From NCBI RefSeq assembly GCF_963924675.1, contig NC_089236.1, positions 48,702,500 through 48,766,499 on the forward strand: 64,000 nucleotides of DNA, read 5' to 3'. Numbering within the stretch: position 1 is the stretch's first letter; every line of letters starts with the position of its first letter. The notes under the pieces are model-generated. The model saw only the letters and a list, made by a program, of their open reading frames with translations, was not told the DNA's origin and did no database searches. A program made the translations under genes and the position numbers. Positions 32,771-46,100 of this stretch are shown piece by piece. Source of the stretch: Phocoena phocoena (Eukaryota > Chordata > Mammalia > Artiodactyla > Phocoenidae).

Positions 32771-35340
32771 TAAAGTTAATATGGCCATTTTACCATCTTT
32801 TTTTAGATAAATGTAGTTAAACTAAGTAGACCTTTGGGAACGTGGATAAAAACATCCAAAACAGCTACTTCAGAAAGTATCCAAATTATTTTGAAATATG
32901 CTAAAAGGACAAGTGGAAAATAAGATTTATTATCTTTTTCCTTTCTCCTCAGCTACTGTTCTCAGGATGGTTTTACATTATTGGGCAGAAGAGCAAGCTT
33001 CCTTGAGGAGCTGCTTCTAAGTAGCAATTTGTTCATTGCTTCTGAAATGATTTTGAGTTATGTTTCTTTTATTGGATTCCATCATGGAATGCCACAGAGT
33101 GTGCTACTTTTCCTTTGATGCTTTTAGAGTTATTATGGAGGCATCCATTCAGCCAGTGGAAAGCAGATGGAAAAGCAGCCATCTAAACGTGTGCTTTGGG
33201 GTGACTGTAGATTCTTCATCTCCTACGGGAGATTAAGCAGCTGTACCCTCAGGTTGCCCCTTCTCCTGCCTTGAAGGTTGAACTAATTTCCCAGAAGACT
33301 AGAGATAGACTGATGGGAGGGTGTGCAGGCTGGAGGTCAAACCATAGGCTAACTGGCTCTTCTAGTTGTTGATGTTTTTGTTAAAGTTTCCAGTGATCTT
33401 GATGCCTCATGTTGAGTAGGAGATCCAAGAATGTAGCCAGGTCGCTGGATTGAATCCAACTATACAAACTCTGAAGCTCTGCTGGGCTTGCACCAAGAAA
33501 CACAGGTGGTCTCACCGAGCCACTTCAATCTCAGCCCAGCCCGAGAAGAGCAGCAAATACCTGGGTGTGTTTATTATTCTCTAACAAATATTTTCCCATT
33601 TATTTCAATTTTAAAACAACCAAGGACAAAGCTTATTCAGCTGTAAAAATGAATTTATGTCTTGATTCGGTTGACTTTTGTATCTTTCTCAGTAAAAGGG
33701 AAAAGAGAAAGTGCTGGGAAATAGCAGTTATTTATACAAGGGCATCAATTAGGGAGTCCTGAAAAGAAAGTGTAACCTGACATTTTTTGTGCAGGGGGGT
33801 AGGAGTCTCCTGGTTTCCTCAATTATTTCTGGACTGTTCCACAAAGCCCCTCTGAGTGTTTGTTTCCACAGAGATCTCAACAAACACTCGAGACTCCTCA
33901 GGCAGAGTGAATTCCCTCAGTGAAATCTCTGTCCTCTGCCAAGAATCAAAGGTCATCCCAGTGGAGTGCCGTCTTCATGTTCAGCCGCTACGGAGTGTCT
34001 GGAACAGAGTGAGAACAAAAATTATCCTAGTTCAGTGCCCCCTGACACTTTCGGGAAGAATCCCAGCAAAACTGCCACTGGGAATTCAGAAAGCACATTT
34101 GGAGACTGGGAAAGGGCCAGGCTAAACAGAAGAGAATGCCGATTTTGAGACAATAAGATAAAGGAAATAAATGACTCAAAGAAGAGTTTTAAGCCAATAT
34201 TTACACCCATATTGCCATATTTACAGCTTAAACAGTATGCCCTGAACATGCAGGAAGTACGTTTTTATGAGTCTTTTAATGAATGTTAAGTCAATAATAT
34301 CCCAAACAATGGGCCCCAGTGAACTTTCTTATGAAGGCCATACAGTGAGTTATTCAAATGGAGTCAGAGTCAGTTTTCACATTTTTAGAAAAGAGATTTT
34401 CAAGTTAGCCACTTTTAATATGGTAGAAAGCCTTTTCTACGTGTTTCTTGTTAAAGGGAACCATGTCATGGAAGACAGGTATAATGCCTGGCTAAAAACA
34501 TCGATGCAGCAGATTTTATGGTCCACAGAAGCAGTGGGCAAATAACATTTGCCCTCATCACGACCATAATAAGAGATTAGTTACACATACAGAAAAAAAG
34601 TAATTAAAGGGCTAATAAGCAGACTAATACACGCAACTGTAGCGTCCACGGCAGCCGGGCAACTGAGCAGATGAAAAGGATTTTATCAGTTGGTTGGTGC
34701 CAGGTAATCAGTAACTACTTTTTATTTTTTATTTTTTTGGTCTTAGCAACATCTGACCCATATTGGCTGATTGGCAGGTGCAGAGAATGATCAATAAGTC
34801 AGAAGTATTCTGATATCATAAAACACAAGCCCAGCAAAAATACCACTGGCCTCTTTGATCTTACTGAGATGCTCAGACAGCACTTTTGAAATTTTATTTA
34901 TTTTTTGGGTGGCTCATTGTTCAGTGTGCTCTGGTTGCATTTACAAGTGTAATAGGAAATGACAGTCCTGCCAGTCTTTCTTAAAATGTCAAAGACCACG
35001 TAAAACAAAGCTCATCCAGTGACATCCTCCACTTGTGCATATCACGTTAGATAACCAGCATCACAGAGTAGAACTCATATTTTTGAGAGCAGTCAGTCTT
35101 GGAGATTCTGACTTTCTGAAAAAAACATCTTTCTGCTCAAAAGAAGATAGTATTCTAATTGATGGCTCACATACAAATTAGTAGAAAATTATTGCATCTA
35201 CAGACAGATAGAGCATCACATTCAATTCCCTACCTGGAAAGACTCAAACCTCATTATCACACAATCTAAAGAGAAAGTTGTTTGTATAGGTGCTAGCCCT
35301 TTCTTAAAAGGGAAATAATGGGATTATTCAGGCAAATGTT
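32771..35340. other. Long unassigned, repeat-poor stretch
   Basis: About 2.6 kb without a repeat I can name, which is the longest such interval before the L1. There are open frames at 33856-34125 and 34267-34545, but neither has recognisable domains or splice signals. Low repeat content would be compatible with conserved non-coding sequence, which cannot be judged from one genome. Confidence 0.4.
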
Positions 35341-35344
35341 ACTG

Positions 35345-35575
35345 TAGAGTTGTACAGGTCAAACCACTGGAGAAAAATCTAGGTTCAAATTCTGGCTATG
35401 GGGAGTGTAGTGCTGTGCAGGCCACAGATGTATAAATTCACCTCTCTGAATCTCAGTGTACTCATTGGCAGAGCTGACATGGTATCTGTCTCCTAATGTT
35501 GCAGTAACAATTAAGTATTTGTGTGTATGAAATTATGTAGCACATTGTCTGGCAACTTCCATTAATTGAACCCGG
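35345..35575 (+). mobile_element. MIR relic
   Basis: Sense MIR: TAGGTTCAAATTCTGGCTAT, then CACCTCTCTGAATCTCAGTG, then TGGTATCTGTCTCCTAATGT, then GTAGCACATTGTCTGGCAAC. Confidence 0.75.
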
Positions 35576-35579
35576 ACAA

Positions 35580-36079
35580 CTGGTTCTTACCATCAGAGAT
35601 TTCTATTGATAGAAATGTGTGCACTTATAAAAGCATGTGAGAGAAAAGTCAGCTAATAACTATCATCTTAATATGATGAAAATAGTTCTGACCTCATGGA
35701 CTCCCTGAAAGAGTCTTGGTTCCCCCCTCCCAGAGTTTCCCAGACCAACTTTGAATGCCACTAGACTAAGCAAAGCATTTAAACCCCATGGCCAGGAAGA
35801 AGTCCTAATAGAAGTAGTAAGAAAGAGAAATGAGAAAGGGGAAATTGAGTTGAGTCCTCTTCTGTCGGGTATTTTTACCAAAATCTCCAAGTAAAATGTG
35901 TCATGGTGGGCAGACGCCAAATAAGAGATGGTTGCTAAGGAAAGACAAATTAAAGTATACATCGATGATGCATCAGTGATTCTCAGAAAGATTAAAGGAG
36001 TTGACAGATAAGACTAGGTGTCCTACCCCTGCCTTAGGCTCTAGCCCCCGTTTTTTAGTTTATTCAACACCTTTTAAAA
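35580..36079. other. Unassigned sequence
   Basis: No repeat was recognised. The minus-strand frame at 35663-35962 has no known product. Confidence 0.35.
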
Positions 36080-36086
36080 GTCAATG

Positions 36087-36251
36087 CTGGCCTTCCCTGG
36101 TGGCGCAGTGGTTGAGAGTCCGCTTGCCGATGCAGGGGACGCGGGTTCGTGCCCCGGTCCGGGGAGATCTCACATGCTGCGGAGCGGCTGTGCCCGTGAG
36201 CCATGGCCGCTGAGCCTGTGCGTCCAGAGCCTGTGCTCCGCAACGGGAGAG
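36087..36251 (+). mobile_element. CHR-2-type SINE lacking its 3' end and tail
   Basis: A sense copy with an intact head and B-box region, but it stops after GCAACGGGAGAG and lacks the final 30 or so bases and any A-run. GTCAATG directly abuts both ends (36080-36086 and 36252-36258) as a 7-base duplication. Confidence 0.9.
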
Positions 36252-36259
36252 GTCAATGA

Positions 36260-38388
36260 TTCTTTAAAATTGACCCCTGATAATATTATTAGTTTACTGC
36301 TGTACTTGTGATTCTAGACACTGTAGTTGCAAGAAGTGTGAGAGGGATGCTCTGGCTGGAGATGAATGAGCTGACCAGGACCGTCTGTAAGAGGACTCGT
36401 ACAAGCAGTGCTGACAGTACATGCTGGAACCCAGGGATGGGTCTTTGAAGGATAAAGAGGATCAGAGGAACCTAGGCCAGGAATAGGGACTAGGAATACA
36501 CAGCAGAGTAAAGGGAAGCAGAGTTCTCTCCCCACATGTGTAATAAACGGGGAATGAGGCAGGTTAGAAGGGCTCATCCTGGAAAGGCAAGCTTCCATGA
36601 TCAGGATAAAGGTAAGCACGCATGCAACATTTTATCGTGGTAACCAGGGCCTTGTGTTTCAAGTGTGTAGCCCCTTAGTTCCTCTTGATAAGAGCTGCAA
36701 ATGATCTACTGATACTTAAGCATGTTTATGCTAAATGAAGTAAGCATGATTCTGTGGTTGAAAGCCTGTGAAAATGTCAAACTCCAAAAGATTTTAGGAA
36801 AATATGCTCATGAAACACCTATATTCAATCGTGAGAATCTGGAAGAAAAGTGATTGTTTTTCAATCTCAACTATTTTAATAGGTCACAGAATGGAAATAA
36901 ATGAAGAAAGCAACTTAGCTTGGTATGAAATTCACAGCTTCACAAATGAAACCCAGCATTTTAATTTCTAAATTTTTAAAGTACAGTTTGTACTCAATAT
37001 GGTAAATCCAAATAATATTTAAGAAAGGAAAACTATTGTTATCATATTATCATTCTAAGAAAAGAGTAAATGGGCAACCAGTAAAGTATATGAAGATACA
37101 TTTGTATATTCCATTTTCATTTAAAACTATAACCATAATATGATTTGCTCATAGATGCACTCTTCTAGTGACTTGTAAGAAGTTTTCTTCATCACAAAAT
37201 ACTAACATATTATTAAAACATTCTGTTTTTTGTATGGGTTTAGTTCCTTTACATACACCTAATAGTTGCTCCATTCCTGTTGTTCTTTAAACAATAGTGT
37301 TTTCCAAACATATGTTTTGTTGACTTTCGTTCTACAAGATGCTTGTAGGTGTTTCTCAAAACTTTTATTGTCAAAGAAGTTTGGAAAACCATGGGTTCAA
37401 CCAAGAAGAATTTTCTTTATAATAGTACTTCCATGAGCCTTTGTTATGAGTTCATCAAGAAATTGCAAGAAGGTCATCCAGAAGGCAAAGCTTCCAAACT
37501 TACTTGGTTAGAAATGCCTGACTTCATGGTAGATCTGTTAACATCTCTTAGAACCAGTATTCTGCATGAAAGGGCTTGAGAAACGCTGCTTTGCACTAAT
37601 GGACACAGTGACTAGATTTGTACTCAATATCTTCACAGAGATATTGGGTTCTAAAATTCTGTAGTAGCCTCCTTTAGGATTAAGGAAAATCAAAATGAAA
37701 CATAAATATCGCAGACCTGTCACTTTAATATTCTGTTGCTCTTCAGGTGAGTATCGGCAAGAGAGCTTAAGTTAGAATAACTAAGGTAGGAGAAAGTCAT
37801 GGTAGAGGTTACATTTGTCTTGATCTTCCATGCCCAGGGTGAAAAAGACAAGGTCGGAGGAGGACTTTGCCTCTGAAGAAGAGAATGCTCTTGTTGTGTT
37901 GCGCGTGTAATTCTTTTTGTATGCATCGAAGGAGACACTCAAGTTGTAATTGTCTGCAGGTCCGTTGTCCATGACCACCTTCTCGTTTGCTTTTTCTCAG
38001 GCTAATGTACATGATGCACCTACGGGCAGCTTCCTGTATAGTTTGAGGGGCTGGGAGGAGCTGTGCAGTCAGTGGAATGGGGAAGATGGCTGGTCCTCCC
38101 CCTTTGTCAGAACTGGAGCTTCGTCATTTTGTTGGAAGTATTTCAAATGCCCAGAATTCAGACATATCTAATTAAACGTAAACCCAGAAACACTTTTCGA
38201 GGAGAAATACACAGGATCCTTTTAAGGCCTTCATCTTCTGTCATTACGTTACCATTCTCTTCTATTGACACAGACACTGCACAACTGGCTATACTTGGTT
38301 TGTAAATATGTCCACACATTAAATCAGCAATCTATTCAAAATCAAACTCTATTTTGAATGGGCTTAACTAGAAAAGAACGTATATTTA
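36260..38388. other. Unassigned sequence
   Basis: No named repeat was recognised in about 2.1 kb. Frames at 36314-36619 and 37349-37579, and several overlapping frames at 37720-38305, match nothing I know and lie in both strands. Confidence 0.35.
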
Positions 38389-38389
38389 A

Positions 38390-38770
38390 TACAAAAGACA
38401 CTACAGATGGGAGTTGGGGGAGTGGGAATTGGATGGAGGTAGTCAAAAGGTACAAACTTCCAGTTATAAGTAAGTACTAGGGATGTAATGTACAACAGGA
38501 TAAATAGAATTGACACTGCCGTACATTATATATGAAAGTTGTTAAGAGTAAATCTTAAGAGTTCTCATTGCAAGGAAAAAAGTTTTTTTCTGTTTCTTTA
38601 ATTTTGCATCTACACGAGAGGATGGATATTCACTAAACTTCTTGTGATCATCACTTCATGATATAAACAAGTCAAATCATTATGCTACACCTCAAACTTA
38701 TACAGTGCTGTGTGTCAATTATACCTCAATTAAACTAGAAGAGAAAACAAACAAAAAGAAACCAAAACAA
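38390..38770 (+). mobile_element. L1M (L1MA/L1MB-like) 3' UTR
   Basis: Sense L1M tail: AAAAGGTACAAACTTCCAGT, AGTACTAGGGATGTAATGTA, GATGGATATTCACTAAACTT, TACACCTCAAACTTATACAG, and the end GTCAATTATACCTCAATTAA followed by an A-rich tail. Confidence 0.8.
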
Positions 38771-39930
38771 ATAACAATCACAAAAGTACTACAAAGAGTT
38801 TATAATTTAGTTAAGTCCTTGTACATCTTTATAGAATTCTCACCTGTCACACAATCCCCATGTTCTCTGGATCCCTTCCTGAACACACTTCCATAGCTGT
38901 ATGAGCCCTCTTGGTCTAAAGTATAAGAAATCACTGATTCCAAACAAAGTAGGGGTGTAGGAAGGGGTAAGGAAGGCTAAAGTCTGAATCTAATTAACGA
39001 GTTCAGAAACTTGTCTGCACAAATAGTTAATTTCTTCTTTCAACAGCGAAAGCACTTGGTTTTCTGTATTTATATCCCTACGTCCTTGTATGTACAATAC
39101 GCACTTTGTTATGCTGTGTCTGTCCAGTGTTTTGCATACCTTTACAAAGGCAGTAACAGTAGCTAGTATGTAGTGTACCTGGGGGTGAAGAGTTCCTGGA
39201 GTCTCCTTTTGGAGAGCATTCTAGCTGGCATGGCCATGGTATTTTCTCCCTCCTTGCCCTTCCAACACTCCTCGGTTTAATGACAGTCTTATGCTTTATT
39301 TGTTTCCTCTAATCCGACATGTTTATCTGAGGGCAGTTCTACAATACATAAAAGTCAGAGGCAGGGTGGTAATTACTGTCCCTGGTTCTACTTAGCACCT
39401 CATGTGGTAAAAAGGTAAATGCGTAATCAGCCGGTAATATGAAAAACTCTGACTGAAGGACCAAAGAACTTTGTCATTTTACTCCACCCTCTGTGAGTCA
39501 GTGAAGTGGATTGAATTATAAACCAGAAACCAGCATTTCAATTTGATGAAACTCATCCTCAAGAGAAAAGTGTCATTACATGTTGGCAGTTTATAAAATG
39601 TGATGAGCTGCCTTAATCCATTGGAACCAACATGTCCTTAATCATAGCAACATTCTTGGTAAATTAAATAGCTATTAATTTTTTTAAAAACCTGTCAGGA
39701 TATGCTTATGCAGTGAGGCAATGCGATCACAGGCATTTCCCTTGTGTCAAATATATAGAAAAATATAACCCATTTGGGAATTTTTAAAATAACACCAGGC
39801 ATCTGGGAATCTAACGGCGTGTACTGAACCTGAGCTAAAACTCTAGAGTAACTTTCCACATCTGAAGGAACTGAGTCCTTGGATGGTGACATATGTCACA
39901 AGGTCACTGTGCAGTAGACCCCCCAGTCCA
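38771..39930. other. Unassigned sequence
   Basis: No repeat or gene was recognised. Confidence 0.35.
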
Positions 39931-39934
39931 AGTA

Positions 39935-40012
39935 TGCAGCAAGTATTCATTGAGGGCCTATGCTATTCCAGGTACAGTGCTGTGGGTCAGCCCAGAGATG
40001 GCAGGGATCTTA
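39935..40012 (-). mobile_element. L2-like antisense tail
   Basis: GTATTCATTGAGGGCCTATG, then TTCCAGGTACAGTGCTGTG, matches the antisense end of L2. It is short. Confidence 0.45.
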
Positions 40013-40195
40013 CTTATTTTCACTTCTCTGCTACTTATTTAACCCTCTCTGGTCAGCAGCAAGACATTTGTGTTCTTTTTTTTTTTCCCTTTTGTGTGAG
40101 AGAGTCCCCTGCCTCCAAGGAGATAAGCTTCTCTGGGCCTTGTGCCTTCAGGGTAGCCCCTGCAAAGGACTCTTCTCCCATAGCTAAAAGGGAGT

Positions 40196-40404
40196 ATACA
40201 AGCTACTATATTTAAAATAGCCAACAAGGACCTACTGTAGAGCACAGGGAACTCTGCTTAATACTCTGTAATAACCTAAATAGGAAAAAAATTTGAAAAA
40301 GAATAGACACTTGTATATGTATAACTGAATCACTTTGCTGTACACCTGAAACTAACAAATATTGTTAATCAACTATACTCCAATATAAAATAATTTTTTT
40401 TTAA
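40196..40404 (+). mobile_element. L1 3'-end fragment
   Basis: Sense L1 tail from CAACAAGGACCTACTGTAGA to CAACTATACTCCAATATAAA and an A/T-rich end. The perfect 10-base duplication AAAAGGGAGT lies at 40186-40195 and 40405-40414. Confidence 0.92.
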
Positions 40405-40414
40405 AAAAGGGAGT

Positions 40415-41757
40415 GGCTTATGTTGCTGGCATAGCCGAAAAGGAATATATTCCTAGCATGCTGCTAAGTTAACTCTTTTTTTTTCCTTCTTATAACCGTC
40501 ATGGACCTCAAGGGAAATTCTCTAGAATTATGTTAGAATACATTAACAATTCTTTTGCAAGATTATTTAATGACCTGATGATTAGAACAGATAGAGATTG
40601 TGATATGAAGTCACCTAAGACAGATTTAAAATAATTTGACAATATAGAGAAATTTTATGACGTCTTACAGATAAACCACTGCAAGACTCATCTTAAAGTA
40701 AGGCTTTATCTTTGATACATCTGCTTATAACCTTGGTAATGATGTGTCTGAATCAGACAGGATATGGTAAAGTGGAAAGCCAGGGCTGTAATCAGGGCGT
40801 TTATTATCAGCAAGTCTCACTTAATGGCATGTCATCAAGGTGCTGCTGAAAATTGTAAATTTTAAGCTTGAAAATCCTGATGGTTGCTGTTTTGTTCATA
40901 ATATTTGAAGTGACAACAGCAAGTGAATAGTGAAACTCATAGCTATTGTATATGTAAGCTGTGCCCTGCATAAGGGTAGCCAGTGGGGAAGGTAATTGTA
41001 GGGGGGCGCAGGGGAATCCATTGCACTCTGCTCACTGGGTCCTGCACCCTGAGGTGAGGCTACATCTGCCCAGAAGGGTGCCTTTTTCATATCTGCACAA
41101 AGGTGCTGTATGGAGTGGCTCTGGCATTAGTACACCTATCTTCCCAAGGCAGATTTTTGAAAGTTCTCTCAGGCCAATGGAAAATGAGGCAGGCTGACAC
41201 GGATAGGACTTGAAAAGGGCTGCCCTACTGCTATTCCGGGGGACTCATGCCAGGGTTGATATTCTTTCCTCAAGCAAGCTGGGCACAGTCCAGTGACTCC
41301 AAGTCAGTAGGCAAATCTAGAGGTTGAAGAGGGTGGTTTCTCCTCCCACATCCCTTTCCTGGAGAATTGTCAAGAACAAAGATCTCCCCGGAACAAGGAT
41401 AATTACTGAGCAGAGTCCAGCGTTCCTGAGAAATTGCAGAGTAAATTTCCCCTGAAGGCCATATCTCCTGCGTCCTTCCACCTGAATCAGAGTTGTAGCT
41501 TAAGAGACTGGTCCAATAGGACTGCAAAAACATAGAGCCCAGCCTTAGAACTGCTCTCAACATGGTGTGAACATATAAGCTTGGAAGAAATTCTAGGTTT
41601 CCAGTGTTATCACACAGACAACTTCCATGAAATTTCATTGAATCTCATTGACTTTGTGGAATGTTCCGTATCTTAATGCAATCCTCTTGTGTGCGTGTAA
41701 TGTGAGAGTGTAACAGACCAAGAATTACTGCATTGCTCTGCTCTGCATTTCCTAGCT

Positions 41758-41760
<3 letters not shown>
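40415..41760. other. Unassigned sequence
   Basis: No named repeat was recognised. The 122-codon minus-strand frame at 41270-41638 has no recognisable product. Confidence 0.35.

Positions 41761-41804
<44 letters not shown>
41761..41804 (+). repeat. (AC)22 microsatellite
   Basis: Twenty-two perfect AC units, the longest microsatellite in the window. A variable length between individuals is likely. Confidence 0.97.
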
Positions 41805-41806
<2 letters not shown>

Positions 41807-42770
41807 CCCAACCACAATTGGTACCAGTAAAATTAAATGAGAGAAGCTATCAGGAAGTAGATAAAGAGGCATACAATAGAGACAATTTTTTTTTTGGAGT
41901 GAATGAGGCCAGGCAAATGGATTTTAAAATTCTGTTTCTATGACTGCACTACATTTATAAGCTGAAGGCATCAGTAGTTGACATTGCTCATGGAATACCA
42001 AGGGAAAATTCTGAAAAAGAAGTATCTATTCTCTTATTACCCAAATGTAAATTATATGTGCTCTTGAAGTATGCCCTTTATTTAATTTTAATGCATTTTA
42101 AATTTTAATATGGATTGCTCTACATGAATCACCCTCTTTGTTTTCAACGCCATTAGCACACAAAAATTGAAGAAGGGTTTCCATTTTCTGGCAATTCAAA
42201 GTATTTTATGAGGTGTAGCACATAACATTGCATCTTCCATAAAGGAGGGACTCAATATTTGTTGAAGCAATTTCAATGTGATGTGTTAGCTATGATCTAC
42301 CAAGAATAGGTAACAACTTGATTTCCAGCTTAAAAGGATTCTTCTATTGCCATTGCCATTAAAAAAAATGCTTGGTTCTCAGTAAAACCAAGGCATAGCT
42401 TTATTAGAATATGTTGGCCTCTCTCTCAAAGACTTATGCAGTCAAAATGATTCAAAATCAATTGTTCTGAGACAAATTATTTTCTTATATTATAAAGACA
42501 CTCTATGAGGTCTGAATTCTTTTCTGTTTGAATAAATCCAGTGATTGAAGAACCTGTATTTGATGCCTGGGTTATTTAAGTCAGTGGGCTAGAGCAGGAT
42601 TATCTTTAAAAAACAAATAGATGAAAAACAAACCAAATTTGACTCATGGTTTGTTTCTGTTTTTGGTTTTTATTTCTTAGGAGTTTATTTCTGAAGTCAC
42701 ACCTTTAAAGATAAGGGGAACTGCTAGATTCCTTGGTAGTTTTACTAGTTTAAATTTATAGAGGTGGCTG
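41805..42770. other. Unassigned sequence
   Basis: AT-rich flank of the large L1. No named repeat was recognised. Confidence 0.35.
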
Positions 42771-43168
42771 TCTTTTTTTTTTTAGCATTTTATTTAATTT
42801 CTTTTTTAAACATCTTTACTAGAGTATAATTGCTTTACATTGTTGTGTTTGCTGCTGCTGTATAACAAAGTGAATCAGCTATACATATACATATATCCCC
42901 ATATCCCCTCCCTCTTTTGTCTCCCTCCCACCCTCCCTATCCCACCTCTCTGGGTGGACACAAAGCACAGAGCTGATCTCCCTGGGCTATGTGACTGCTT
43001 CCCACTAGCTATCTATTTTATCTTTGGTAGTGTATATATGTAAATGCCACTCTCTCATTTCATCCCAGCTTACCCTTCCCCCTCCCTGGGTCATCAAGTC
43101 CATTCTCTATGTCTGTGTCTTTATTCCTATCCTGTCCCTAGGTTCTTCAGAACCATTTTCTTTTGTTT

Positions 43169-46100
43169 TTAGATTCCATGTATATGTGTTAGCATATGGC
43201 ATTTGTTTTTCTCTTTCTGACTTACTTCACTCTGTATGACAGACTCTAGTTTCATCCACCTCACTACAAATAACTCAATTTTGTTTCTTTTACGGCTGAG
43301 TAATATTCCATTGTATAGATGTGCCACATCTTCTTTATCCATTCATCTGTCGATAGACACTTAGGGTGCTTACATGTCCTGGCTATTGTAAATAGAGCTG
43401 CAATGAACACTGTGGTACATGACTCTCTTTGAATTATACTTTTTTCAGGGTATATGCCCAGTAGTGGGATTTCTGGGTCGTATGGTAGTTCTATTTTTAG
43501 TTTTTTAAGGAACCTCCATACTGTTCTCCATAGTGGCTGTATCAATTTACATTCCTACCAACAGTGCAAAAGGATTCCCTTTTCTCCACACCCTCTCCAG
43601 CATTTATTGTTTGTAGATATTCTGATGATGGTCATTCTGACGGGTGTGAGGTGATACCTCATTGTAGTTTTGATCTGCATTTCTCTAATGATTAGTGATA
43701 TTGACCATCCTTTCAGGTGTTTGTTGGCAATCTGTATATCTTCTTTGGAGAAATGTCAATATAGGCCCTTTTCTGCCCATTTTTGCATTGGGTTGTTTGT
43801 TTGTTTGATACTGAGCTGCTTGTACATTTTGGAGATTAATCCTTTGTCAGTTGCTTCATTTGCAAATATTTTCTCCCATGCTGAGGTTGCTCTTCATCTT
43901 GTTTATGGTTTCTTTTGCTGTGCAAAAGCTTTTGAGTTTCATTAGATCCCATTTGTTTATTTTTGTTTTTATTTCCATTTCTCTAAAATGGGTGGTTCAA
44001 AAAAGGATCTTGCTGTGATTTATGTCATAGAGTGTTCTGCCTCTGTTTTCCTCTAAGAGTTTTATAGTGTCTGGCCTTACATTTAGGTCTTTAATCTATT
44101 TTGAGTTTATTTTTGTGTATGGTGTTAGGGAGTGTTCTAATTTCATTCTTTTACCTGTAGCTGTCCAGTTTTCCCAGCACCACTTATTGAAGAGGCTGTC
44201 TTTTCTCCATTGTATATTCTTGCCTCCTTTATCAAAGATAAGGTCACCATATGTGCATGGGTATATATATAGGCTTTCTATCCTGTTTCATTGAACTAAA
44301 TTTCTGTTTTTGTGCCAGTACCATACTCTCTTGATTACTGTAGCTTTGTAGTATAGCCTAAAGTCTGGGAGTCTGATTCCTCCAGCTCTGTTTTTCTTTC
44401 TCAAGATTGCTTTGGCTATTCGGGGTCTTTTGTGTTTCCATACAAATTGTGGATTTTTTTGTTCTATTCTGTGAAAAATGCCATTGGTAGTTTGTTAGGG
44501 ATTGCATTGAATCTGTAGATTGCTTTGAGTAGAATAGTCATTTTCACAAGGTTGATTCTTCCAATCCAAGAACATGGTATATCTCTCCATGTGTTTGTAT
44601 CATCTTTAATTTCTTTCATCAGTGTCGTATAGATTTCTGCATACAGGTCTTTTACATCCTTAGGTAGGTTTATTCCTAGGTTTTATTCTTTTTGTTGCAA
44701 TGGTAAATGAGAGTGTTTCCTTAATTTCTCTTTCAGATTTTCCATCATTAGTGTATAGGAATGCAAGAGATTTCTATGTATAATTTTGTATCCTGCTGCT
44801 TTACCAAATTCATTGATTAGCTCTAGTAGTTTTCTGATAGCATCTTTAGGATTCTCTATGTATAGTATCATGTCACTGCAAACAGTGACAGTTTTACTTC
44901 TCCTTTTCAGATTTGGATTCCTTTTATTTCCTTTTCTTCTCTGATTGCTGTGGCTAAAACTTCCAAAACTATGTTGAATAATAGTGGTGAGAGTAGACAA
45001 CCCTGTCTTGTTCCTGATCTTAGTGGAAATGGTTTCAGTTTTTCACCATTGAGAATGATATTGGCTGTGGGTTTGTCGTATATGGTCTTTATTATGTTGA
45101 GGTAGCTTCCCTCTATGCCTACTTTCTGAAGAGTTTTTATCATAAATGGGTGTTGAATTTTGTCGAAAGTTTTTCTGCATCTACTGAGATTATCATATGG
45201 TTTTTATGCTTCAGTTTGTTAATATGGTGTCACATTGATTGATCTGTGTATATTGAAGAATCCTTGCGTTCCTGGGATAAACCCCACTTGATCATGGTGT
45301 ATGATCCTTTAATGTGTTTTTGGATTCTGTTTGCTAGTATTTTTTGGAGGATTTTTGCATCTATGTTCATCAGTGATATTGGCCTGTAGTTTTGTTTTTT
45401 TGTGACATCTCTGTCTGGTTTTGGTATCAGGGTGATGGTGGCCTTGTAGAATGAGTTTGGGAGTGTTCCTCCCTCTGCTATATTTTGGAAGAGTTTGAGA
45501 AGGATAGGTGTTAGCTCTTCTCTAAATGTTTGATAGAATTTGCCTGTGAAGCCATCTGGTCCTGGGCTTTTCTTTGTTGGAAGATTTTTAATCACAATTT
45601 CAATTTCAGTGCTTGTGATTGGTCTGTTTATATTTTCTATTTCTTCCTGGTTCAGTCTTGGAAGGTTGTGCTTTTCTAAGAAATTGTCCCTTTCTTCCAG
45701 GTTGTCCATTTTATGGGTATATCGTTACTTGTAGTAATCTCTCATGATACTTTGTATCTCTGCAGTGCCAGTTTTTACTTCTTTTTCATTTCTAATTCTA
45801 CTGATTTGAGTCTTTTCCCTTTTTTACTTGATGAGTCTGGCTAATGGCTTATCAATTTTGTTTATCTTCTCAAAGAACCAGCTTTTAATCTTATTGAGCT
45901 TTGCTATTGTTTCCTTCATTTTTTTCCCATTTATTTCTGATCTGATCTTTATGATATCTTTCCTTCTGCTAACTTTGAGGTTTCTTTGCTCTTTCTCTAA
46001 TTGCTTTAGGTGTATAGTTAGGTTGTTTATTTGAGATTTTTCTTATTTCCTGAGGTAGGATTGTATTGCTATAAACTTCCATCTTAGAACTGCTTTTGCT

